Source: JAKVJE01 sp047722305 (lineage in GTDB: Bacteria > Actinomycetota > Actinomycetes > Actinomycetales > Microbacteriaceae). Taken from it: a stretch of DNA of 64,000 bases. Numbering within the stretch: the first letter of the stretch is position 1; each line of letters begins with the position of its first letter. The stretch covers positions 11,705 to 75,704 of the forward strand of contig JBDNYM010000004.1 of assembly GCA_047722305.1 (NCBI GenBank). The letters run 5' to 3'. This document shows, in pieces, positions 51,522-58,699 of the stretch. The position numbers and the translations under genes were made by a program. A model generated the notes under the pieces. The model worked only from the letters and a program-made list of their open reading frames with translations, did no database searches and was not told the DNA's origin.

Positions 51522-52088
51522 ATGACCGATGCCGACGCGGCGGAGGGCGTGCGGCAGCTGCTGCGCGGTCTCGGCGTGCCGGAGCTGGCCGCCGGGTCCA
51601 CGCCGGAGCGGGTCGTCAGCGCCTACCGGGAGCTCTTCGCCGGCGTCGGGGCCGACCCGCAGCAGGTGTTCGCCGAGACCTATCCGGCCTCCGGCCCCGA
51701 CCTGGTCGCCATGCGCGGCATCCGGGTGCGGTCCGTGTGCGAGCACCATCTGCTGCCCTTCACCGGGACGGTCACCGTGGCATACCTGCCTTCGCGGCGC
51801 ATCGCCGGGCTGGGTGCGCTGCCGAAGCTGGTCCGCATCCTGGCGGCGCGGCCCCAGCTGCAGGAGCGCCTCACGGCGCAGATCGCCGACGCGCTCATGT
51901 CGGGGCTGGATGCGCTGGGCTCCGCCGTCGTCATGACGGCCCGCCAGGGATGCGTCAGCGACCGCGGGGTCGGCGAGCCGGAGGCGCGCGTCACCACCAC
52001 GGCCACCCGTGGGCGGCTGCGCGACCTCACCGCCGACGAGCTCTCCGCCCTGGTCCGCGGGACGACCACGGACGGGAGCGGCTCATGA
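51522..52088 (+). CDS. folE: GTP cyclohydrolase I homologue with altered active site
   Basis: A 188-residue T-fold protein of the FolE family, expected to convert GTP to dihydroneopterin triphosphate. Zinc ligands are kept: Cys73 and His76 in VCEHHLLPF, and Cys144. Also kept are His75 and the Gln114-Glu115 pair that holds the guanine, plus Arg148. But, aligned with E. coli FolE, Ser135 is Gly98, Lys136 is Ala99, Arg139 is Lys102, and the catalytic His179 is Gln142 (ARQGCVSDRG instead of a VHYCVKARG-like text). The C-terminus is also short. It heads folE-folP-folB-folK with ATGA overlaps, so folate synthesis is the context, yet activity may be changed or weak. Confidence 0.82.
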   Translation: MTDADAAEGVRQLLRGLGVPELAAGSTPERVVSAYRELFAGVGADPQQVFAETYPASGPDLVAMRGIRVRSVCEHHLLPFTGTVTVAYLPSRRIAGLGALPKLVRILAARPQLQERLTAQIADALMSGLDALGSAVVMTARQGCVSDRGVGEPEARVTTTATRGRLRDLTADELSALVRGTTTDGSGS

Positions 52089-52900
52089 GGATCATGGGGG
52101 TGCTGAACGTCACGCCCGACTCGTTCAGCGACGGCGGCGCATGGATGGACCCGGTCCAGGCCGTCCAGCACGCCCGCGATCTGCGCGCCGACGGCGCCGA
52201 CTACATCGACGTGGGCGGGGAGTCCACCCGGCCGGGTTCGGTACGTGTTCCTCTGGTGGAGGAGCAGCGTCGCGTGCTGCCCGTCATCCGGGCGCTGGCG
52301 GCGGAGCAGATCCCGGTCAGCGTCGACACGATGAACGCCGAGACGGCGCGCGCGGCCGTGGCGGCGGGCGCCTCCGTCATCAACGACGTCAGCGGCGGGC
52401 TGCTCGACCCCGACATGGTGCCGGTGGTGGCCGCGACCGGCGCGCACGTCGTGATCTCCCACTGGCGGGGGCTGCTGGGCAGTCCCGCCGACCGCACCGA
52501 CTACGACGACGTGGTGACCGAGGTGTGTGCGCACCTGGCCGTCCGGGTCGACGCCTACCTGGCGGCGGGCGTCAACCCTGAGCGCATCATCGTGGACCCG
52601 GGCCTGGGATTCAGCAAGACGGGGGAGCAGAACTGGCGGCTGCTCGGCGAGATCGAGGCGGTCGCCGATCTCGGTTTCCCGGTGCTGATCGGGGCCAGCC
52701 GGAAGCGGTTCCTGAGCCATTTCGCCCCCCGGCTGAAGACCGACGGCGCCGGCGACCAAGCGGTGCGGGATGCGGCCACGGCGGCCATCACGGCGCTGCT
52801 GGCCGACCGGCCGGTGTGGGGCGTGCGCGTGCACAACGTCGCCGCCAGCACGGCGGCGCTGCGCACGGCCGAGCGCATCCGGAAGCCGGTGCGGGTATGA
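52085..52900 (+). CDS. folP: Dihydropteroate synthase
   Basis: A 271-residue TIM-barrel enzyme that joins p-aminobenzoate to dihydropterin pyrophosphate; the sulfonamide target. Signatures: MGVLNVTPDSFSDGG, DVGGESTRPGS, INDVSGG, IIVDPGLGFSKT, and GASRKRFL. Starts within the folE stop as ATGA and overlaps folB likewise. Confidence 0.96.
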   Translation: MRIMGVLNVTPDSFSDGGAWMDPVQAVQHARDLRADGADYIDVGGESTRPGSVRVPLVEEQRRVLPVIRALAAEQIPVSVDTMNAETARAAVAAGASVINDVSGGLLDPDMVPVVAATGAHVVISHWRGLLGSPADRTDYDDVVTEVCAHLAVRVDAYLAAGVNPERIIVDPGLGFSKTGEQNWRLLGEIEAVADLGFPVLIGASRKRFLSHFAPRLKTDGAGDQAVRDAATAAITALLADRPVWGVRVHNVAASTAALRTAERIRKPVRV

Positions 52901-53337
52901 GCGACGACGTCATCGAACTCCTCGGGCTGCGCAACCGCGGCCGCCACGGCGTGCTCGCCTCCGAGCGGGCCGCCGGGCAGGACTTCATCGTCGACCTGCG
53001 GCTCCACCTGCCGCTCGGCGGGCTGGACGACGACCTGCGGCGCACGGTCGACTATTCGCAGATCGCCCGCGAGGTGGCGGGCATCGTCACCGGACCGCCG
53101 GTGGACCTCATCGAGACCCTCGCCGAGCGCATCGCGAACGCTGTCCTCGCCCACGACCGCATCCGCCGTGTCGAGGTCACCGTGCACAAGCCGCAGGCCC
53201 CCATCGAGGTGCCGTTCGCCGACGTCATGGTGCGCATCGAGCGGCACCGGGCGGCGTCCGGCGGGTCGGACGGCCTGGACGGGGATGCGGACGTGGATGG
53301 CGGCGCTGGCGGACCCGGCGAGAGCGTGCGCCCATGA
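52897..53337 (+). CDS. folB: Dihydroneopterin aldolase
   Basis: A 146-residue T-fold aldolase that makes 6-hydroxymethyl-dihydropterin. RGRHGVLASERAAGQDFIVDL contains the substrate Glu, TVDYSQIAREV the conserved Tyr, LIETLAERIA the Glu that anchors the pterin, and VHKPQAPI the catalytic Lys. The last ~25 residues are an Asp/Gly-rich tail that is not part of the fold. ATGA overlaps on both sides. Confidence 0.94.
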   Translation: MSDDVIELLGLRNRGRHGVLASERAAGQDFIVDLRLHLPLGGLDDDLRRTVDYSQIAREVAGIVTGPPVDLIETLAERIANAVLAHDRIRRVEVTVHKPQAPIEVPFADVMVRIERHRAASGGSDGLDGDADVDGGAGGPGESVRP

Positions 53338-53810
53338 CGCGCGCGGTCGTCGCCCTCGGCGCCAACCTGGGCGACCCGGTCGTCGCGCTGCGCCGCGCGG
53401 TCCGTGACCTCCGCGCGGACCCGCACCTTCTGGTCCGGTCGCTGTCGGGCGTATGGCGCACGGTGGCGCTCACCCGGCACGGCTACGACGCGGCCGAGCC
53501 CGAATACGCCAATCAGGTCATGGTCGTCGACACCGACCTTGACGCGCCCGCCCTGCTGCGCACCCTGCACCGCGTGGAGCAGGCGCACGGACGGGTGCGC
53601 CGTGAGCGCTGGGGCGCGCGCACCCTCGACCTCGACCTCATCGACATGGACGGCGTGTCGCGGTGCAGTCCGTGGCTCACCGTTCCGCACCCGCAAGCGG
53701 CCCGGCGGCTCTTCGTCCTCGGCCCCTGGGCCGAAGCCGAGCCCGCCGCCCGGCTCGGCGGCGTGCCGGTGGCGACGTTGCGCGACCGGCTCGCGGAGGG
53801 AGAGCGATGA
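53334..53810 (+). CDS. folK: Hydroxymethyl-dihydropterin pyrophosphokinase
   Basis: A 158-residue kinase that activates the pterin for FolP. ALGANLGDPV at the start, YANQVMVVDT, and RWGARTLDLDLIDMDG with the two Mg-binding Asp residues, then VPHPQAARRLFVLGP. It overlaps folB and the DUF3180 gene by 4 bp each. Confidence 0.95.
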   Translation: MTRAVVALGANLGDPVVALRRAVRDLRADPHLLVRSLSGVWRTVALTRHGYDAAEPEYANQVMVVDTDLDAPALLRTLHRVEQAHGRVRRERWGARTLDLDLIDMDGVSRCSPWLTVPHPQAARRLFVLGPWAEAEPAARLGGVPVATLRDRLAEGER

Positions 53811-54340
53811 GGCCCACCCGCATCCTGCACCTGGCCGGTTACGCCGCCGGCGCGGCCGTGGTCGTCTACGCGATCGAGTACCTGCTCGTCCACACCGGCG
53901 CGGGCATGATCATCCCACCCGGGGCGATCGCCATCGTCCTGGTCGTCCTCGGCCTGCTGGTGCTCGCCTTGGCTTGGCCGGTGCGGGCCTCCCGTCAGCA
54001 CCGGCTCGACCCGGATCTGCGGCAGGAGCAGCGCGAGTCCGCCGGCGACCCGCAGCGGCAGCGGCGCCTCGTCGACCCCTTCTACGCGGTGCGGGTGGTC
54101 GTCGCAGCACGCGCGGCCTCGCGCACCGGCGCGGTGCTGTTCGGGGGCACCGCGGGGCTGCTCGTCCTCATCGTCTTCCCCCCGACGGTCTTTCTGGGGG
54201 CGGTGCTCGGACGCATCCTGGTCGTCGCGGGGGCCGCGCTCGTGCTCGCGGTGTGCGGGTACGTCGCGGAGCTGTTCTGCAAGCTCCCGCCGCCGGACCG
54301 CTCGGCTGACGCCCCTCGCTATGATGGTCGCGGCCTGTGA
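53807..54340 (+). CDS. DUF3180 membrane protein
   Basis: A 177-residue protein with four hydrophobic segments (about 9-27, 38-59, 107-130 and 134-155) and short charged loops, matching the DUF3180 family that follows folK in Actinomycetota. The loop between helices 2 and 3 is rich in Arg and Gln. Starts inside the folK stop (ATGA). Function unknown. Confidence 0.82.
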   Translation: MRPTRILHLAGYAAGAAVVVYAIEYLLVHTGAGMIIPPGAIAIVLVVLGLLVLALAWPVRASRQHRLDPDLRQEQRESAGDPQRQRRLVDPFYAVRVVVAARAASRTGAVLFGGTAGLLVLIVFPPTVFLGAVLGRILVVAGAALVLAVCGYVAELFCKLPPPDRSADAPRYDGRGL

Positions 54341-54356
54341 TGCCGGGGAATCGCCG

Positions 54357-54376
54357 GAAACGCCGCCCGGCGTTTC
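54357..54376. terminator. Hairpin between the DUF3180 gene and panC
   Basis: GAAACGCC (54357-54364) pairs perfectly with GGCGTTTC (54369-54376) around GCCC. No T run follows, so it may be a pause or attenuation hairpin rather than a full terminator. Confidence 0.4.
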
Positions 54377-54421
54377 GCGAACCGGCAGCCGATCCGGGGC
54401 TCCGGCCCCGCAGAGGAAGCG

Positions 54422-55327
54422 ATGATGTCCGAAACCCCATCCGCACCGGAGCTGGTGCGACCGCAGCTGCTCACTGATCCGGCCACGGCCGGTGACGAGC
54501 TGCGCCGCCTCGGAGCCCCCGGGGCGACGGTCGCACTGGTCCCGACCATGGGCGCGCTGCACGCCGGGCACCTCAGCCTGGTGGCGGCCGCGCACGAGCG
54601 CGCCGACCTCGTGGTCGTCTCCATCTTCGTGAATCCGCTGCAGTTCGCCCAGGGGGAGGACTACGACCAGTATCCCCGCACCCTCGACGCCGACCTGGAT
54701 CTGCTGGCTGCTGCCGGCGTGGATGCGGTGTTCGCCCCCCAGCCCGCGGCGATGTATCCACACGGCATGAATCAGGTCGTGATCGAACCCGGCCCGGTCG
54801 GGCACGTCTTCGAGGGCCGCATCCGTCCCACCCACTTCTCCGGCGCGCTCACCGTCGTGAACAAGCTGCTCAACGTGTTCCGTCCCGACGTCGCCCTGTT
54901 CGGGCAGAAGGACGCCCAGCAGCTCTTCCTGGTGCGCGCCATGGCCGAGCAGCTGAACATCCCGGTCCGCGTCGTCGGCATGCCGATCGTGCGCGACCCG
55001 GACGGGCTGGCCCGCTCCAGCCGCAACCGGTACCTCTCGCCCGGCGAGCGCGACTCCGCGCTGGCGCTGTCGCGCGCCATCCGCCACGCCGAGGCATGCG
55101 CGGGGCAGGACGTCCGCAGCGTCCTCGGCGTCGTGCAGGCGACGCTGAGCGAGGAGTCGGGGCTGAGCCTCGACTACGCCGCCATCGTCGACGAGGCCAC
55201 GTTCCAACCGGTCGACGACGCGTTCTCCGGAGAGGGACGTCTCATCCTGGCCGTCCGCGTCGGCGGCACCCGTCTCATCGACAACGCCCTGCTGCACTTC
55301 CCTCCGACCCGGGGAGGATCCCGATGA
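54422..55327 (+). CDS. panC: Pantothenate synthetase
   Basis: A ~301-residue enzyme that links pantoate and beta-alanine with ATP. The HIGH-like motif is MGALHAGHLSLV; IFVNPLQFAQGEDYDQYPRT, HFSGALTVVNKLLN, LFGQKDAQQ and RSSRNRYLS (KMSKS-like) follow. Two consecutive ATG codons at 54422 and 54425. GAGGAAG ribosome site. Overlaps lysS as ATGA. panB and panD are not in the window. Confidence 0.96.
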   Translation: MMSETPSAPELVRPQLLTDPATAGDELRRLGAPGATVALVPTMGALHAGHLSLVAAAHERADLVVVSIFVNPLQFAQGEDYDQYPRTLDADLDLLAAAGVDAVFAPQPAAMYPHGMNQVVIEPGPVGHVFEGRIRPTHFSGALTVVNKLLNVFRPDVALFGQKDAQQLFLVRAMAEQLNIPVRVVGMPIVRDPDGLARSSRNRYLSPGERDSALALSRAIRHAEACAGQDVRSVLGVVQATLSEESGLSLDYAAIVDEATFQPVDDAFSGEGRLILAVRVGGTRLIDNALLHFPPTRGGSR

Positions 55328-56817
55328 CCACGCAGACCATCCCGGCCGCCGAGCCGGATGACACCAGCGAGCAGCGCGAGATCCGGCTGCGCAAGCGCGA
55401 ACAGCTCAACGGCGGGGCCGGCGCCTACCCGGTGGCGGTGCCGATCGACACCACCATCCCGGAGGTGCGTGCCAAGTTCGGCGACCTGGAGGCCGGTGCC
55501 GAGACCGGCGTCGAGGTCGGCGTCGCCGGGCGGGTCGTGCACCAGCGCAACACCGGGCGGCTCTGCTTCGTGGTGCTGCAGGCCGGCGACGGCACCCGGC
55601 TGCAGGGGATGCTCTCGGCCGGCAGGGTAGGCGCCGACAGTCTGGCGGAATACAAGGACTTCGTCGACCTGGGCGATTTCCTCTTCCTGCACGGCGAGGT
55701 CGTCTCGTCCAAGCGCGGCGAGCTGTCGGTGCTCGCCGATCGGTGGCAGATCGCCTCCAAGGCCATCCGTCCCCTGCCGAACCTGCACAGCGAGCTGTCG
55801 GAGGAGACTCGGGTGCGGCAGCGCTACCTCGACCTCATCGCCCGGCCCGAGGCGCGGCGGATCGTGCAGGAACGCGCCCGCACCAATCAGTCGCTGCGCA
55901 GCACGTTCGCCGCGCACGACTTCACCGAGGTCGAGACCCCGATGCTGCAGAAGGTGCACGGCGGCGCCTCCGCCCGCCCGTTCACCACCCACATGAACGC
56001 GTTCGACATGGACCTGTACCTGCGCATCGCGCCGGAGCTGTTCCTGAAGCGGGCGCTCATCGGGGGCATCGACCGGGTGTTCGAGATCAACCGCGACTTC
56101 CGCAACGAGGGTGCCGACTCGACGCACTCGCCCGAGTTCGCCATGCTCGAGGCCTACCAGGCCTACGGCGACTACCACTCCATCGCCTCCCTCACCCAGG
56201 AGCTCATCCAGAACGCCGCCCGCGACCTCTTCGGCTCGCTGCAGGCCACCTGGTCCGACGGCACCGTCTACGACTTCTCCGGCACCTGGGACCGCATCGA
56301 CCTGTACGGGTCGCTCAGCGAGGCCGTCCACCAGCAGATCGCGCCCGAGACCGATGCGGATGTGCTGCAGGCGCTGGCCGCCGACGCGGGCATCGAAGTC
56401 GATCACGCCACCCCCGGCAAGTACGTCGAAGAGCTGTGGGAGCACCACGTCAGGCCCGGGCTCACCCGCCCCACGTTCGTGATGGATTTCCCGGTCGACA
56501 CCAGCCCGCTCACCCGCTCCCACCGGTCGCGGGCCGGCGTGGTCGAGAAGTGGGACCTCTACGTGCGCGGCTTCGAGCTCGCCACCGGCTACTCCGAGCT
56601 CACCGACCCGGTGGTGCAGCGCGAGCGGTTCACCCAGCAGTCGCTGGCCGCCGCGGCCGGCGACCCCGAGGCGATGAGCCTTGATGAGGACTTCCTGACC
56701 GCCATGGAATACGGGATGCCGCCGGCCGGCGGCATGGGGATGGGCATCGACCGGCTGCTGATGGCCCTCACCGGCCTCGGCATCCGCGAGACCGTGCTCT
56801 TCCCCCTGGTGAAATAG
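55324..56817 (+). CDS. lysS: Lysyl-tRNA synthetase (class II)
   Basis: A 497-residue class II synthetase. N-terminal OB-fold anticodon domain (about 60-155), then motif 2 FEINRDFRNEGADSTHSPEFAMLEAYQAY and motif 3 GMGMGIDRLLMALTG. The start overlaps panC as ATGA; the longer frame runs through panC. Downstream, the two ABC exporter genes begin after 6 bp and may be cotranscribed. Confidence 0.95.
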   Translation: MTTQTIPAAEPDDTSEQREIRLRKREQLNGGAGAYPVAVPIDTTIPEVRAKFGDLEAGAETGVEVGVAGRVVHQRNTGRLCFVVLQAGDGTRLQGMLSAGRVGADSLAEYKDFVDLGDFLFLHGEVVSSKRGELSVLADRWQIASKAIRPLPNLHSELSEETRVRQRYLDLIARPEARRIVQERARTNQSLRSTFAAHDFTEVETPMLQKVHGGASARPFTTHMNAFDMDLYLRIAPELFLKRALIGGIDRVFEINRDFRNEGADSTHSPEFAMLEAYQAYGDYHSIASLTQELIQNAARDLFGSLQATWSDGTVYDFSGTWDRIDLYGSLSEAVHQQIAPETDADVLQALAADAGIEVDHATPGKYVEELWEHHVRPGLTRPTFVMDFPVDTSPLTRSHRSRAGVVEKWDLYVRGFELATGYSELTDPVVQRERFTQQSLAAAAGDPEAMSLDEDFLTAMEYGMPPAGGMGMGIDRLLMALTGLGIRETVLFPLVK

Positions 56818-56823
56818 GACCTG

Positions 56824-57684
56824 ATGGCGACCGCGGACGACGCTGAGGCCCTGGCTGCTCGGTACGGGCTGCGCCGGGTCGGCACCCGGCCCGCGCTGGG
56901 ACCGTACCTGCGGTCGGTGTGGGGAGTGCGCGACTTCATCCTCACCCTGGCGCGGTACCGCGTGCGCGCCCAGGACGAGCGCTTCCGGCTCGGCATGCTG
57001 TGGATCGTGCTCAAGCCCGTCTTCGACGCCGCCGTGTACGGGGCCGTGTTCGGCCTCGTCCTCGGCTCCCACCGGCCCCCCAACTACGTGCCGTTCCTGG
57101 TCACCGGCGTGTTCACGTTCTCGCTGTTCCGCGGCTGCATCGAACGCGGCACGCGGTCGCTGACCGGCAATGCCGCCCTCATCCACTCCATCCGCTTTCC
57201 GCGCATGGCGATGCCGCTGTCCGAGGTGGTTCGCGAGCTCATCAACTTCCTGCCGGTGCTGGCCATCCTGCTGATCGTCGTGCTGGCCTTCGGCACGCCG
57301 CCGAGCTGGCAGTGGCTGCTGCTCGTCCCCGTCCTGGCGATCTACGTGGTCTTCTGCGCCGGGCTCGCCCTGATCTTCGCCCGGCTCAACGCCGTCAGCC
57401 GCGACGTGCAGAACGTCGTGCCGCTCATCATCCGCCTGCTGCTGTGGGGGTCGGGCGTGTTCTTCGATGTGCACCGCACCTTCGCGCACAACGCGATGGT
57501 GCTGCACGTCTTCGAGTGGACGCCGCTGGCGCCCTTCCTGGGGCTGATGCGCGGCCTGCTGCTGCCCGGCTACCTGGTCACCGGGCAGCAGTGGATCGCC
57601 GCGCTGGTCTGGGCGCTGGCGCTGGCGCTGTTCGGCGTCGTGTTCTTCTGGCAGGCCGAGGAACGGTACGGGCAGTATGTCTGA
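56824..57684 (+). CDS. ABC-2 type polysaccharide/teichoic-acid export permease
   Basis: A 286-residue membrane protein with six hydrophobic segments. The text RFRLGMLWIVLKPVFDAAVYGAVFG and the late WTPLAPFLGLMRGLLLPG match the Wzm/TagG family that exports finished glycans on a lipid carrier. The adjacent gene is its ATPase, overlapping by 8 bp. No glycosyltransferase genes are nearby, so the glycan is unknown. Confidence 0.88.
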   Translation: MATADDAEALAARYGLRRVGTRPALGPYLRSVWGVRDFILTLARYRVRAQDERFRLGMLWIVLKPVFDAAVYGAVFGLVLGSHRPPNYVPFLVTGVFTFSLFRGCIERGTRSLTGNAALIHSIRFPRMAMPLSEVVRELINFLPVLAILLIVVLAFGTPPSWQWLLLVPVLAIYVVFCAGLALIFARLNAVSRDVQNVVPLIIRLLLWGSGVFFDVHRTFAHNAMVLHVFEWTPLAPFLGLMRGLLLPGYLVTGQQWIAALVWALALALFGVVFFWQAEERYGQYV

Positions 57685-58513
57685 GGCGCAGCGGATGGAC
57701 GGGGCGGACAGGATGGGACGCGCGGGGCGGGCCGGCAGGCCGGGTCAGTCGGGTCAGGACACCTCGGTCGGGCCCCGGCCCGCCGTCATCGTCGACCACG
57801 CCTCCATCACCTACCAGGTGTACGCATCGGGCAAGAAGGTGGCCGGCGCCCAGCGCGGACGGGCTCGCTCGACCCACGCTGTGCAGGCGGTCAAAGACGT
57901 CTCATTCCGGGTCGATGCCGGTGAATCGGTGGGGCTCATCGGCTCCAACGGCTCCGGCAAATCCAGCCTGCTGCGCGGCATCGCCGGCCTGGAGCCCCTC
58001 AGCGGAGGGGTCATCTTCGCCTCCGCCGAGCCCTCCCTGCTCGGCGTCGGGGCGGCGCTCATCAACGATCTCAGCGGAGCGCGCAACATCGTCCTCGGCT
58101 GCCTCGCCCTCGGTTTCACCCGGGCGGAAGTCGACGAGCGCTTCGACGACATCGTCGAATTCTCCGGCCTCGGCGAATTCATCGACATGCCCATGCGCAC
58201 CTACTCGTCCGGGATGTCCGCGCGCCTCAAGTTCTCCATCGCGGCCACCCGGCCCAGCGACATCCTGCTCATCGACGAGGCCCTGTCGGTGGGCGACCGT
58301 GCCTTCCGTGCCCGCTCGGACGAGCGCATCCGCCAGCTGCAGGCCGCCTCCGGCACGGTGTTTCTGGTCAGCCACTCCATGCGTGCCGTGCGCGACGCCT
58401 GCGAACGCGCCATCTGGATCAACAAGGGCGCCCTCATGGCCGACGGACCGGTGGATGACGTGGTCGCGGCCTACGAAGACTCCGGGGCCGGGAAGAGCGG
58501 CAAGAAGAAGTAG
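57677..58513 (+). CDS. ABC exporter ATPase (Wzt/TagH-like)
   Basis: A 278-residue ATPase that powers the permease before it. Walker A is GSNGSGKSSLL, the signature YSSGMSARLKFSIA and Walker B ILLIDEALSVGD are those of the O-antigen/teichoic-acid subfamily, as is the VSHSMRAVRDACERAIW segment. The first ~35 residues are Gly/Arg/Ala rich. It lacks the C-terminal glycan-binding domain of long Wzt proteins. Confidence 0.88.
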   Translation: MSEAQRMDGADRMGRAGRAGRPGQSGQDTSVGPRPAVIVDHASITYQVYASGKKVAGAQRGRARSTHAVQAVKDVSFRVDAGESVGLIGSNGSGKSSLLRGIAGLEPLSGGVIFASAEPSLLGVGAALINDLSGARNIVLGCLALGFTRAEVDERFDDIVEFSGLGEFIDMPMRTYSSGMSARLKFSIAATRPSDILLIDEALSVGDRAFRARSDERIRQLQAASGTVFLVSHSMRAVRDACERAIWINKGALMADGPVDDVVAAYEDSGAGKSGKKK

Positions 58514-58699
58514 CGCGGTTTCGCTGCCGCGCCCAGGGCACGGTGCTGGCTTGAATTCGCCCGGGCCGTGCCCGCGGCCCAGTGCGGGTCTGAATTCGCC
58601 GGGGGCTTCGCTTCGCTGCGCCCACGGCGAACAGCCGGACGATTCCGGGAAGGGGCGTGGTTGGATGTGTCAGACGCAGAACACAGGTGAGGAGCTGCC

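Noticed and set aside
58552..58600. Two copies of TGAATTCGCC 39 bp apart upstream of clpC, taken at first as an operator pair or mobile-element trace
   Set aside because: Only a 10-bp match with no terminal repeats or further copies noticed; mentioned under clpC but not strong enough for a separate claim.
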